The notes beneath the pieces were generated by a model, which was not told the DNA's origin, searched no databases, and was given only the letters and a program-made list of their open reading frames with translations. The position numbers were made by a program, and so were the translations under genes. Positions 52,975 to 61,426 of a DNA stretch of 64,000 nucleotides are shown in pieces. The DNA lies in contig OZ257149.1 of the NCBI GenBank assembly GCA_965279085.1, positions 1,550,001-1,614,000 on the forward strand. The letters run 5' to 3'. Within the stretch, counting starts at the first letter, position 1, and each line of letters opens with the position of its first letter. This DNA comes from UBA7672 sp965279085. Its GTDB lineage: Bacteria > Pseudomonadota > Alphaproteobacteria > Caulobacterales > Hyphomonadaceae.

Positions 52975-53124
52975 CACCAGCGCCACACCAGTGAACACCG
53001 TCACGCGCAGGCGCTGCGGAAAACCTCCGCGTGCGTTTCCACGACGTGTTGAATTTCACCGATCGATCTAAATCAGCCTTGGCCTTCCTTCCGCACACTG
53101 GCGTGGATCGGAAGGACTTGTTCC

Positions 53125-53673
53125 ATGACTGTCGACGACATCCGCGAAGCGCTGTTCAGCCAGCGCCAGCCGCATGATGCAGCACGGCCCGCGAAACCCG
53201 GCCTCTATGCGTTCTTCCTCAAGCCGCGCGGTCAGCTGTTGCCGATCGCCCCGGGCGCGGAGGGTCTGCTCTATGTCGGCCTCACCCATGACGGGCTCGA
53301 TGTGCGCAATCACTTCGCGCACGAAAACAGTGGCTTCTCCACGTTGCGTCGTAGCCTCGGCGCGATCCTGCGCACGCATCTTCAACTGCAACCCTGCCCC
53401 CGCGCGCCGGGTCCCAGTGAGAGCAACACGCGTAACTATGCCTTCGCAGGCGATGGCGAGGCCGTCCTCTCGCGCTGGATGCGCGCGAACCTGCTCGCAA
53501 GCGCCCTGCCGTTGCCCACCGCTGATCTGGAGAAGCTTGAGGCCCAGCTGATCGCAGCTCTCGAACCGCCGCTCAACCTCACTGGCTGGGACAATCGGCA
53601 ACGCCCGCTGATCAAGAAGCTGCGCGCCGGCTGTGTGACGATGGCGAAAGACCTCGCCCGTACCGCCGCCTGA
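53125..53673 (+). CDS. GIY-YIG-like nuclease family protein
   Basis: 182 residues from the ATG at 53125. The first motif pair reads GLY (residues 26-28) and YVG (about 51-53) on two beta-strands, followed by an Arg-rich helix (LRRSLGAIL), a Glu in LEKLEAQLIAALEPP (about 140) and an Asn in LNLTGW. Spacing and order match GIY-YIG endonuclease domains, with an atypically long insertion between strands and a loop of Pro and Asn before the Glu helix. A protein of this sort is known as an uncharacterised family in alphaproteobacteria. It stands alone; its stop abuts the convergent GlxA-type gene with no spacing. Confidence 0.6.
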   Translation: MTVDDIREALFSQRQPHDAARPAKPGLYAFFLKPRGQLLPIAPGAEGLLYVGLTHDGLDVRNHFAHENSGFSTLRRSLGAILRTHLQLQPCPRAPGPSESNTRNYAFAGDGEAVLSRWMRANLLASALPLPTADLEKLEAQLIAALEPPLNLTGWDNRQRPLIKKLRAGCVTMAKDLARTAA

Positions 53674-54726
53674 CTAGAGGGCGTCGAGATTGATGCTGTC
53701 CGGTTGACGGACGGCGAACTTCGCAAAACGCTCGCGATAGTCGCCTGGCGTCATTCCGGTGGCGCGCTTGAACACAAGCCTGAAGAATGAGACATCCTCA
53801 TAGCCCACTTTCAGCGACACGGTCTGCACGGTGGCGGATTCGCGCTCCAGCATGATCTTGGCGGCTTCGACGCGAGCAGCTTGCAGATAGGCCGCCGGCG
53901 CCTGTCCTGTCGCGGCCTTGAAGCGGCGCAGAAAAGTGCGCTCGCTCATGCCGGCGAGTTCAGCGAGTTCCTCGCCCGACAGGTTCTCGGCGAAGCGCGA
54001 CTGCATCGCGCCTTCGACCTTGCGGATCTGGTCATCCGCGTGCGGCGGCGACAGGGGCAGCACGGCATAGCCAGACTGATGCGTGCGCGGCATGGACAGC
54101 AGAAGCGCCTTAGCGGTCTGCACAGCGATCTCGTGACCGCACAGCTTCTCGACGAGGTAGAGGCTGACGTCGGCAGCAGCCGTGACGCCGCCCGAGCACA
54201 GGAGGCGCTGATCCTCGCTAAGGATGAGGTCAGGCCGCCAGTCCACTTTCGGCCAGCGCGCCTTCAGCTCGTCAGCCACCGCCCAGTGAGTCGTCGCCTG
54301 CCTTCCGTCGAGCAGGCCAGATTCGGCGAGATAGGCCGCACCCATGCAGACACCGGCAATATAGGCGCCCGCTTCGTAGTGCTTCCGCAGCCAGGGAAGC
54401 AGCACAGAATTCTCGATAACCTTGTCGAGCGACAGGCCCGAAGTGGGGACGATGATGATGTCGGCCTTCTTCACGTCGGCAATGGCGTGTGCGGGCGAGA
54501 TCGACATGCCTGCGTAGGGGCTGCGAACAGACTTGCCGTCCAGCGTGGCCGTGGTCACGCTGAAGCGCGGCTCGGGCGTCTCGCCTTTGAGCTCTCGCCA
54601 CAGTGCGCCGGCCGAATGGAAGACCTCGATCGGCATCAGTGCGGTCGAGGCGTAGCCATCATCGAACAGCACGACGCAGACGTCCAATTTGCGGCAGTCT
54701 TGGCTTTTTGCCGTCAACCTGACCAT
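53674..54726 (-). CDS. GlxA-family AraC-type regulator (DJ-1/PfpI plus HTH)
   Basis: 350 residues from the ATG at 54726, nine bases after GGGGGAG; an upstream in-frame start adds 16 residues of no family look. The N-terminal domain (about 10-190) is a DJ-1/PfpI class-I glutamine-amidotransferase fold: DVCVVLFDDGYAST, PTSGLSLDKV, and the nucleophile-elbow-like GVCMGAAYLAESGLLDGR with its Cys. The C-terminal domain (about 225-330) has two helix-turn-helix units of AraC type (LAGMSERTFLRRFKAATGQAP and VSLKVGYEDVSFFRLVFKRATGMTP, landmarks only). Such GlxA-type activators respond to amines or quaternary compounds. The DUF4242 gene upstream on the same strand may be a target. Confidence 0.93.
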   Translation of the reverse strand: MVRLTAKSQDCRKLDVCVVLFDDGYASTALMPIEVFHSAGALWRELKGETPEPRFSVTTATLDGKSVRSPYAGMSISPAHAIADVKKADIIIVPTSGLSLDKVIENSVLLPWLRKHYEAGAYIAGVCMGAAYLAESGLLDGRQATTHWAVADELKARWPKVDWRPDLILSEDQRLLCSGGVTAAADVSLYLVEKLCGHEIAVQTAKALLLSMPRTHQSGYAVLPLSPPHADDQIRKVEGAMQSRFAENLSGEELAELAGMSERTFLRRFKAATGQAPAAYLQAARVEAAKIMLERESATVQTVSLKVGYEDVSFFRLVFKRATGMTPGDYRERFAKFAVRQPDSINLDAL

Positions 54727-54870
54727 GGGCGCGATCTCCCCCCGGTAGCCTGACATGGGAAACGCTGCGCGCAACCTGAACCTGCCCCGTCATGGCATTT
54801 CCTGCCCCATCCGCAGCGGGATACGCACGGGGAGATGCGCAGCCCGCCTGAATTCTCACGTGATGGGCTA

Positions 54871-55152
54871 TCAGCCCATGCGCGCGGTGGTCGGATCAAT
54901 GACCGTGTTGGCCAGCGTGATCTTCGACGCCGGGAAGCCGGAGAGGCGGGCGTGCTCGCGGATCGCGTCCTCGTTCTCGGCCAGATAGATGCAGAAGGTC
55001 TTGTCCTTCGTGACGTAGGAATGCTGCCACTGAACCTTTGGCGCGAGCTGGGCCAGCGCGCCGTTGGAGGTTTCGGCGGCTCCGCAGAGCTCCTTGGATG
55101 ACATGCCTCCCACGCCGGGGATGTCGCGTTCGATCACGTAACGGTTCAGCAT
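54871..55152 (-). CDS. DUF4242 domain protein
   Basis: About 93 residues from the ATG at 55152; the reading up to 55221 adds an Ala/Arg-rich segment with no family look. It starts NRYVIERDIPGVGGMS and shows the ferredoxin-like DUF4242 pattern: LCGAAETSNGALAQL, QWQHSYVTKDKTFCIYLAENEDAIREHARLSGFP (landmark; about residues 42-75), then SKITLAN. One Streptomyces member (SCO4226) binds nickel; the His in QWQHS could serve here. A hairpin of ATGGGCT and AGCCCAT (54863-54879) overlaps the stop and may act as an end signal. Confidence 0.85.
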   Translation of the reverse strand: MLNRYVIERDIPGVGGMSSKELCGAAETSNGALAQLAPKVQWQHSYVTKDKTFCIYLAENEDAIREHARLSGFPASKITLANTVIDPTTARMG

Positions 55153-55350
55153 GGCGTTTCTTCTTGTTGTTGCTGCGAACGCTGCTGCGTTCTCCCTCCT
55201 CGGGTATGGCGATGAAGCCACTGTTCGAGGCTCTTGCTCAGCGTCGCCACCGCCAATCTAAGGTGGCGATTCCGCCGCGGCGAACTTCTCCATCCTTCCA
55301 TTCCAAAACCTCGTACCGCGCCTGGTGACCCCGGCAGATAAGAAACGGTC

Positions 55351-55752
55351 ATGAGGAACGATCCCGAAACAGACATGCGCACGATCGCTGCGCTGGACAC
55401 CGCCTATCAGGCTGCCGTCGAGCGCAACGACGCGATCACCATGGGCGAGATCCTGCACGAGGACATGATCCTCGTGGTCGGCAGAGGCGCGGTCTTCACC
55501 CGCGAAGACATTCTCCGCTCGGCGCGCGAGGAGGACTGCATCTACGAGAAACAGGTCGAGGATGAAGGCACGCAGACCGTGCGCCTGTTCGGCAAGGACA
55601 CCGGCATCGTCACCGCCCGGCTTTGGTTGAAGGGCACACGCCGCGAAGGCGTCGCGTTCGACAACCGCCTGTGGTTCAGCGACACCTATGTGCGCACGCC
55701 GCGCGGCTGGAAGTACGCGTTCGGCCAGGCGTCGATTGATCTGCCGACATAG
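55351..55752 (+). CDS. NTF2-like (DUF4440) small protein
   Basis: 133 residues. It has a SnoaL/NTF2 fold outline: helix TIAALDTAYQAAVERNDAITMGEILHEDMILV, then REDILRSARE and four strands ending in GWKYAFGQASIDLP. DUF4440 proteins are small cone-shaped cavities used as isomerases, binding proteins or adaptors. The Asp and Glu near residues 35-40 are conserved positions but no catalytic set is certain. It stands alone between the DUF4242 gene (divergent) and a gap. Confidence 0.82.
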   Translation: MRNDPETDMRTIAALDTAYQAAVERNDAITMGEILHEDMILVVGRGAVFTREDILRSAREEDCIYEKQVEDEGTQTVRLFGKDTGIVTARLWLKGTRREGVAFDNRLWFSDTYVRTPRGWKYAFGQASIDLPT

Positions 55753-56103
55753 TGACGTTCAGTCAGGCGCACCCCGGCGCGATCGCGGTCTGTTGCGTGC
55801 GGTGACGAGCGTTTGTCATCGCGGCCTTCTCGGCTGCACTGAACGGCATGTACCCGGGAAGTGGATCGGAAAGTGATGGCAGGCGCGCCGGAGGTCGATC
55901 TTGTCGCGCTGCACTTCGGGATAGTGGAGATAGACTAGATCCATATACGGCGGCGTCAGGCGGCGGAGCGATTCACGGACAGGCCAGTTGATCCCCCGCC
56001 GGCGCCAATGCGGCGTGTGGAGCGGCCCTCTGAAGGTCACTTCCTGTTCTTGCGGCGGGCATATCAATTTAGTATCCCCCATATGAGCAGTTAAGGATCC
56101 GAC
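55753..56103. other. Intergenic region, 351 bases, with a possible gene remnant
   Basis: No clear gene. On the minus strand, a frame of 98 codons (55816-56112) contains RESLRRLTPPYMDLVYLHYP, which resembles the aldo-keto reductase segment SLxRLxxxYxDLxxxHxP. There is no N-terminal barrel start or later motif, so if real it is only a remnant. The last 50 bases before the next gene look like a leader. Confidence 0.3.
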
Positions 56104-56652
56104 ATGCTGCAACTCCCAAGATGCAGATTTGGCGTGGCGCTGATCCTAGCGTGCTTGGCGCCCGCAGGTTGCGGCGAGCCACCCGAGGTTACATCACCCG
56201 ATGAAACAAACTTGGCGCCGAAACCCCAAGATGCAACGAAACTAGAGCCTAAGCCGGAGCCGCCCCAGTGGGCGGCCAGCTGGATCGGCCAAAGACTAGA
56301 TCAGGTGTTCCCTCGCTCTGGCGAAAGTTGCATGGGCTACATTGGAAATGTGGAGGCCAGATTCCTTAATGAGGAAGGCGTTCGGGTCGACGGTTGGGGC
56401 TGGAGCATCTCCTCGCAAACTCCGTATCAAGAGTTCGTTGCCGTAGACGACGCCGGTGTCATTCATGGTGCCGGCAACGGTGGGATCGAGAGTCTGGATG
56501 TGCCTGCGGCGGTGCCGTCGGTGACGAATCCGAACGTCGGATTCATGGTGACAACTTCTCAGATTAGCGGAAATCTCCGAGTATTCGGGATAACTGCGGA
56601 CAAGACGGCTGCCTGCCAACTCGGACCGCCGCTGGATATCTCAGCAAGCTAA
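56104..56652 (+). CDS. Small lipoprotein of unknown function
   Basis: 182 residues from the ATG at 56104. A signal peptide ends in lipobox PAGC (Cys23). A Pro/Lys/Glu-rich linker to about residue 57 precedes a compact domain: PQWAASWIGQRLDQVFPRSG, a Cys near 76 (GESCMGYIG), QEFVAVDDAGVIHGAGNGG and, near the end, a second Cys (KTAACQLG). No family recognised. The base composition is less GC-rich than in the flanks, like the two genes that follow, which suggests a common foreign origin. It ends 26 bases from the end of the convergent membrane-protein gene. Confidence 0.75.
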   Translation: MLQLPRCRFGVALILACLAPAGCGEPPEVTSPDETNLAPKPQDATKLEPKPEPPQWAASWIGQRLDQVFPRSGESCMGYIGNVEARFLNEEGVRVDGWGWSISSQTPYQEFVAVDDAGVIHGAGNGGIESLDVPAAVPSVTNPNVGFMVTTSQISGNLRVFGITADKTAACQLGPPLDISAS

Positions 56653-56677
56653 TCGGCCAGACACACGCTACTGGGTT

Positions 56678-58069
56678 TCACTCCAGGTTGCGCCGCCTGA
56701 TGTATTCGCCGAACATCATCTGCTCGTAGGATCCCATGCTCGGGGGAATGCGGGCCTTGTCGCAAACGTCGTGCATGCCCGTGCAGCGGGCTTGCAATGA
56801 CATCCGGTCGACGGGAGATGCCTGAATGGCGGCGGCGACCCAGGTGCTTCGTGGTGCAAAGTGGGTGTGTGCAAGGTTGGGTTGCCAGTAGTTTTGTGGC
56901 GCGATCAGCAATCCCACCATCACCGTTACCGCCGCGCCAGCGCCAAGAGCCGCATGCAAACCCTGTGACCGCGACGGAGTATCGCCCTCTGCCGCGCAAC
57001 CGGAACTGGCCCAAGAAATGCCGAGAAGCCAAACAATCGGCAAATACACGAACGTAAACCGCGCGTCCTCCCACTGATAAATGAAAGTTAGGACGGCGAA
57101 GCACAACACGACCGCGCCAAGCGCAAGGGTCTCAGCCGTCGCTAGCGGTCCGGTACGCATCCGGGCAAACGCGATGAACAGCAACGAGATCGCCAACGGG
57201 CCAAACGCAAGTGGCCAAACGCTGAGATAGAAATCGGCCATATCAAAGTTCAATTTCAGCAGATCAAACTGGCTTGGCTCCATGCCATGCGAAATCATCG
57301 AAGCCCACGACGTTTTCAACAACAGCCAAATCAATGCGACTGCAATCGTCACCAAAATATTGAACATAATAACAGGGCGCCGCCACTCGCCGAATATCTC
57401 CAACAGAGTGTAGACAAACATGATCACGAAAAACGCGATCAATCCGTAGGTTTGGGTCAGGCCCGCACCTAGCGCCAGGGCCGCAGCGGGCAGCACGCTC
57501 TTGAGACGTTTTTGAAAAGGTATATCGCGGGGCAGAGATACGACTCTTAATAGAGAGGTCGAACTCGCCGTCATGAGGAACGACGCGATCGTATCGCTCA
57601 AGACCCACAGGCGAAAAAACCCGAGGACCGAGAAAAACCACGCCGCAACTACCAGCAATGCGATCGGGGAGCGCAGCCCCTGTTCTCGAGCATAATTTCC
57701 CAGCATCAGCGCCGTACCAAACGTGGCAGCCGTTTGGGCCACAACGAGCACGATTCCGCCCGCGCCCATGAGATCGTCGATGCTGGCCAGAATGACAAAC
57801 ACAGGCTGTCGCAAGATCGGCCATTGCGAAGCATCCACGCCAGCCAAAAGCTGTCGCAACGCCACGCCTTCCGTTATCCAGTCGAAGCCGTCGGCCGAAA
57901 TATATGGGTACGAATTGAAAAAATCGCCGACCCACAGACGAGCAAACAAGATTGCCTGCAACGTGGAAAGAGCCAACGCGAACCAGAGCATTGTGTTGGC
58001 GTACCAGGGCGTTCTTCGATAACCGAGCCCGGCCTGTGCCTTTGCGTTGCTATCGCCGATCTCGCTCAC
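56678..58069 (-). CDS. Polytopic membrane protein, GT-C glycosyltransferase-like in layout
   Basis: 463 residues with about eleven predicted membrane helices. The first periplasmic loop after helix 1 is long (YPYISADGFDWITEGVALRQLLAG, about residues 53-76) and contains acidic and aromatic residues, where GT-C enzymes keep their catalytic Asp/Glu. Another loop near 255-275 (EPSQFDLLKLNFDMADFY) follows. The C-terminal 80 residues are outside. This layout is that of GT-C glycosyltransferases and related proteins, but no family motif confirms it. The AT-rich codons are unlike the neighbours. The methyltransferase gene upstream on the same strand likely shares its transcript; a role in envelope glycan modification is a guess. 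Confidence 0.6.
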   Translation of the reverse strand: MSEIGDSNAKAQAGLGYRRTPWYANTMLWFALALSTLQAILFARLWVGDFFNSYPYISADGFDWITEGVALRQLLAGVDASQWPILRQPVFVILASIDDLMGAGGIVLVVAQTAATFGTALMLGNYAREQGLRSPIALLVVAAWFFSVLGFFRLWVLSDTIASFLMTASSTSLLRVVSLPRDIPFQKRLKSVLPAAALALGAGLTQTYGLIAFFVIMFVYTLLEIFGEWRRPVIMFNILVTIAVALIWLLLKTSWASMISHGMEPSQFDLLKLNFDMADFYLSVWPLAFGPLAISLLFIAFARMRTGPLATAETLALGAVVLCFAVLTFIYQWEDARFTFVYLPIVWLLGISWASSGCAAEGDTPSRSQGLHAALGAGAAVTVMVGLLIAPQNYWQPNLAHTHFAPRSTWVAAAIQASPVDRMSLQARCTGMHDVCDKARIPPSMGSYEQMMFGEYIRRRNLE

Positions 58070-58108
58070 CAGCGCGCTCCCCTAGTCGGCAATCACAATC
58101 GTCCGCGG

Positions 58109-58798
58109 CTACCGCCGCTGATAGACGTGAATCTGTTGCCCGCACAGGTTCTCTTCACGATGTACCCGCACTAGTCCGACAGAAGCCGCCAGCTTGTCGA
58201 AGTAAGCCCCGTTTACATTGATGCATTCCTCGCTGCCGGAAAACGTTCCTTCGGTCAGTCGATCGTGGATGCTGAAAATCGCCAACCCGCCAGGCGCGAG
58301 AACGCGCGCGGTCTGTTTCAGGTAGTTTAAGGCATCGGGCTCGAAGAGATGCGTAAATAAGGATGCGGCGATAGCCAGATCGATACTTTGAGGCTCGCAT
58401 GGAAACTCATAGCTTGAGGCCGCTACGGTTCCGCCGGGATTATAGTGTTGTGAAACGCCATCGAAGTGCACAAACTTGAACCGTTTGCCGAAGCTCGCGA
58501 AGGCCCGGTTACACCAACCGATTGCATCCTTCATCAAATCGAAGCCGGTATACTGGACGTGAGGCATCAACGCGAATTGGCGAGCGGTTTTCCCGCAGCC
58601 ACAGCCAATATCTAGTATCCGTGGTTTATCGATGCCGTAGCTCTCAAGAACATTGCAGGAGAATTGAGCCCAGGCGCCACCGACCAGCAAAAAATGCTCC
58701 AGGGTCGGGCTGCCGGTCCAATGCATCAACTCCCCGCTCGGGAGCGCAATTGTCTTGTTCCAGTACTCATAACCTTCGTAATCTCTTATCTCTACCAT
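58109..58798 (-). CDS. Class I SAM-dependent methyltransferase
   Basis: 229 residues from the ATG at 58798, six bases after GGAAGGGG. Motif I is clear (ILDIGCGCGKTARQFAL, about 62-78), with the acidic end of strand 2 at TGFD (about 89) and a motif-III-like LAPGGLAIFSIHDR near 180. The N-terminal 45 residues (YEYWNKTIALPSGELMHWTG) resemble methyltransferases that act on sugars or in secondary metabolism and glycosylation clusters. It would transfer a methyl group from S-adenosylmethionine; the acceptor is unknown. The gene is AT-richer than the average of the window and pairs with the membrane protein 40 bases downstream. Confidence 0.85.
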   Translation of the reverse strand: MVEIRDYEGYEYWNKTIALPSGELMHWTGSPTLEHFLLVGGAWAQFSCNVLESYGIDKPRILDIGCGCGKTARQFALMPHVQYTGFDLMKDAIGWCNRAFASFGKRFKFVHFDGVSQHYNPGGTVAASSYEFPCEPQSIDLAIAASLFTHLFEPDALNYLKQTARVLAPGGLAIFSIHDRLTEGTFSGSEECINVNGAYFDKLAASVGLVRVHREENLCGQQIHVYQRR

Positions 58799-58959
58799 AG
58801 ACCCCTTCCCAATACGATCCTCAGCCAGTCGAGCCAATGGATCAAGCGGTCTCTACTGACCAGCTAACGCGTACAATTCACGCTCTAAGGTAAGCCGGGC
58901 TAGCGCGTTCGAGCAAGCAGCAAGAGGCCATGCCGAATGCACGCGGTCGCGCACCGGCG

Positions 58960-61425
58960 TCAGGTGTCCAAGAAGCTCCTCAGCTTCCGGCTGCGGCTCG
59001 GGTGCTTCAGCTTGCGCAGCGCCTTCGCTTCGATCTGGCGGATACGTTCGCGGGTGACCGAGAACTGCTGGCCGACTTCTTCCAGCGTGTGATCGGTGTT
59101 CATGCCGATGCCGAAGCGCATGCGCAGCACGCGCTCTTCACGCGGCGTGAGCGAGGCCAGCACGCGGGTCGTAGTCTCGCGCAGGTTCGACTGGATCGCG
59201 GCGTCCACCGGCAGGAGCGCCGACTTGTCCTCGATGAAGTCGCCAAGGTTCGAATCCTCGTCGTCGCCAATCGGCGTCTCGAGCGAGATCGGCTCTTTCG
59301 CGATCTTCAGAACCTTGCGGATCTTCTCCAGCGGCAGGCCGAGCTTTTCAGCCAGCTCTTCCGGCGTCGGCTCGCGGCCGATCTCGTGGAGCATCTGGCG
59401 CTGCGTGCGGACGATCTTGTTGATCGTCTCGATCATGTGCACCGGAATACGGATCGTGCGCGCCTGGTCCGCGATCGAACGCGTGATGGCCTGACGGATC
59501 CACCACGTGGCGTAGGTCGAGAACTTGTAGCCGCGGCGGTATTCGAATTTGTCGACCGCTTTCATCAGACCAATGTTTCCTTCCTGGATGAGATCCAGGA
59601 ATTGCAGGCCGCGGTTCGTGTATTTCTTGGCGATCGAGATCACGAGACGGAGGTTGGCTTCCACCATCTCCTTCTTCGCCTGACGGGCTTCGCGCTCGCC
59701 CTTCTGCACGGTCTGGACGATGCGGCGGAAGTCGTCGATCGGGACGCCCATCTCCTGTGCGAGGCCGGAAACGTCCTCACGCAGTTGGTTGATCTTGCGG
59801 GTCTCGACCGTAACGAACTTCTTCCACTGCTTCGAGAGAGCGCCGACCTTGTCCATCCAGTCGGGCTTCAGCTCGTTGCCGAAGTAGTTGTCGAGGAAGT
59901 CTTGACGGCCGACGCCGTGCAGGTCAGCGAGGCGCATCAGCTTGCCTTCAAGCTGGATGAGCCGCTTGTTGATCTCGTACAGCTGCTCGACCAGCGTCTC
60001 GATACGCGCATTGTTGAGGTGCAGCGTCTTGAGGTTCTCGGTGATGGCCGAAACCAGCTCGTCGTATTCCTTGTAGTCCTTCGGCGTCAGCGCCTTGCCT
60101 TCAAGCTTCCGCGCGACCAGCCGCTCCTGCAGCTTGCGATAGCGCTGGAAGTTCTCGCCGACGGCGTCGAGCGTCTTGGTGACGCCCTCGCGCAGCTCGG
60201 CCTCCATGGCTGACATCGACATGGCGCCGCCATCATCGAACTCGTCCTCGGCTTCAGCAGCTTCGGCTTCGGCCTGCTTCTGGCGCTCGAGTTCGACCTC
60301 ATCAACGTCCTCGTCGCGCTGGCGACGCGGGGCTGGCTTGGCTTTTTCCTTCTCGCGCTCCTTGGCCTTCTCGGCCTCGGCGAGCTTCTTGGCGGTGATC
60401 GGCGCGGTCGACGGCGGCGGGGCGCCGCCCTGCAGCACGATCTGCGAGTTGTCTACGATGCCGCCATGGGCGGCCGCGTAGGTGGCTTCGAGGTCGATGA
60501 TGTCGCGCAGCAGGACGCGCTCTTCCGAGAGCTCCTGGCGCCAGACCATGATGGCCTCAAACGTCAGCGGGCTTTCGCACAGGCCGCGGATCATCGCGTC
60601 GCGGCCGGCCTCGATGCGCTTGGCGATCGCAATCTCGCCCTCGCGCGACAGCAGCTCGACCGAGCCCATCTCGCGCAGGTACATGCGCACAGGGTCGTCC
60701 GTGCGGTCGTAACGATCCTTGGTGGTGGTCGCGAGTGCGGTGGACTTCGAGCGGGCGGGAGTCCCGTCTTCGCTCTCTTCGCCCTCTTCGCTGGCTTCCT
60801 GTTCGCGCTCGCCCTCTTCCACGTCGTCTTCAGATTCGACGACGTTGATGCCCATCTCCGAGAGTTGGGACATGATATCTTCGATCTGCTCAGACGAATT
60901 CTGGTCCGACGGCAGAACCTTGTTCAGCTCATCGTACGTGACGAATCCACGAGCCTTCGCCGACTTGATGAATTTCTTCACCGTGGCGTCGTTCATGTCG
61001 AGCAACGGTCCGTCAGTCGCCTCCGGGGCGGACTTCCGCTTCGTTGCCTCTGCCTTCGCCATTCCGTCTCTCCGCAGACCCTGTTTGTCAGCCTTGGCAT
61101 TCTTCGCCGGCTCGACCTTCGCCGGCTGGGCTTTCGCCGTGCCGGTCTTTTCACTCCCGCCTTTAGGCGGGGGCTCCTTGCTCGCAACCGGCTTGGCCTG
61201 AACCTTGGGAGGAGGGCCTTTACCCGGCTGGGTCTTGGCTGCGCCCTTCACTGGCTCAGCCGCCTTCGCCTTCCCGGACGTCTTCTGGGCAGGTTCCGGC
61301 TTTTTCGAATCCTTCTTCGCCTCCGCCTTGGCGGGTTGAGGCTTGGCAGCAGGCTTGTCCCGTCTGACTTCGGCCTTCGTGGGGGGCTTCCCCTTGGCCG
61401 GCGAGCTCTTGCCTTTGTTCTTCAC
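58960..61425 (-). CDS. rpoD: RNA polymerase primary sigma factor (sigma-70), with a basic N-terminal extension
   Basis: 821 residues if read from the GTG at 61425 directly after dnaG. Another start, ATG at 61062 behind GGAG at seven bases, gives 700 residues, close to the usual size. The first 121 residues are Lys/Ala/Pro-rich like histone H1. Then come region 1.1 (about 140-200), an acidic linker, region 1.2 (DDPVRMYLREMGSVELLSREGE), a nonconserved region near 330-420, region 2 (NLRLVISIAKKYTNRGLQFLDLIQEGN, with FSTYATWWIRQAI) and region 4 with the -35 HTH (VGQQFSVTRERIRQIEAKAL). It directs RNA polymerase to housekeeping promoters. The dnaG-rpoD pair is the macromolecular-synthesis operon; rpsU is not next to it. 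Confidence 0.95.
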   Translation of the reverse strand: MKNKGKSSPAKGKPPTKAEVRRDKPAAKPQPAKAEAKKDSKKPEPAQKTSGKAKAAEPVKGAAKTQPGKGPPPKVQAKPVASKEPPPKGGSEKTGTAKAQPAKVEPAKNAKADKQGLRRDGMAKAEATKRKSAPEATDGPLLDMNDATVKKFIKSAKARGFVTYDELNKVLPSDQNSSEQIEDIMSQLSEMGINVVESEDDVEEGEREQEASEEGEESEDGTPARSKSTALATTTKDRYDRTDDPVRMYLREMGSVELLSREGEIAIAKRIEAGRDAMIRGLCESPLTFEAIMVWRQELSEERVLLRDIIDLEATYAAAHGGIVDNSQIVLQGGAPPPSTAPITAKKLAEAEKAKEREKEKAKPAPRRQRDEDVDEVELERQKQAEAEAAEAEDEFDDGGAMSMSAMEAELREGVTKTLDAVGENFQRYRKLQERLVARKLEGKALTPKDYKEYDELVSAITENLKTLHLNNARIETLVEQLYEINKRLIQLEGKLMRLADLHGVGRQDFLDNYFGNELKPDWMDKVGALSKQWKKFVTVETRKINQLREDVSGLAQEMGVPIDDFRRIVQTVQKGEREARQAKKEMVEANLRLVISIAKKYTNRGLQFLDLIQEGNIGLMKAVDKFEYRRGYKFSTYATWWIRQAITRSIADQARTIRIPVHMIETINKIVRTQRQMLHEIGREPTPEELAEKLGLPLEKIRKVLKIAKEPISLETPIGDDEDSNLGDFIEDKSALLPVDAAIQSNLRETTTRVLASLTPREERVLRMRFGIGMNTDHTLEEVGQQFSVTRERIRQIEAKALRKLKHPSRSRKLRSFLDT

Positions 61426-61426
61426 G

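Noticed and set aside
59218..59245. GGTTCGAATCC-like tRNA T-loop sequence
   Set aside because: It lies inside rpoD in frame and no acceptor or anticodon stem is around it; no tRNA gene was found anywhere in the window.
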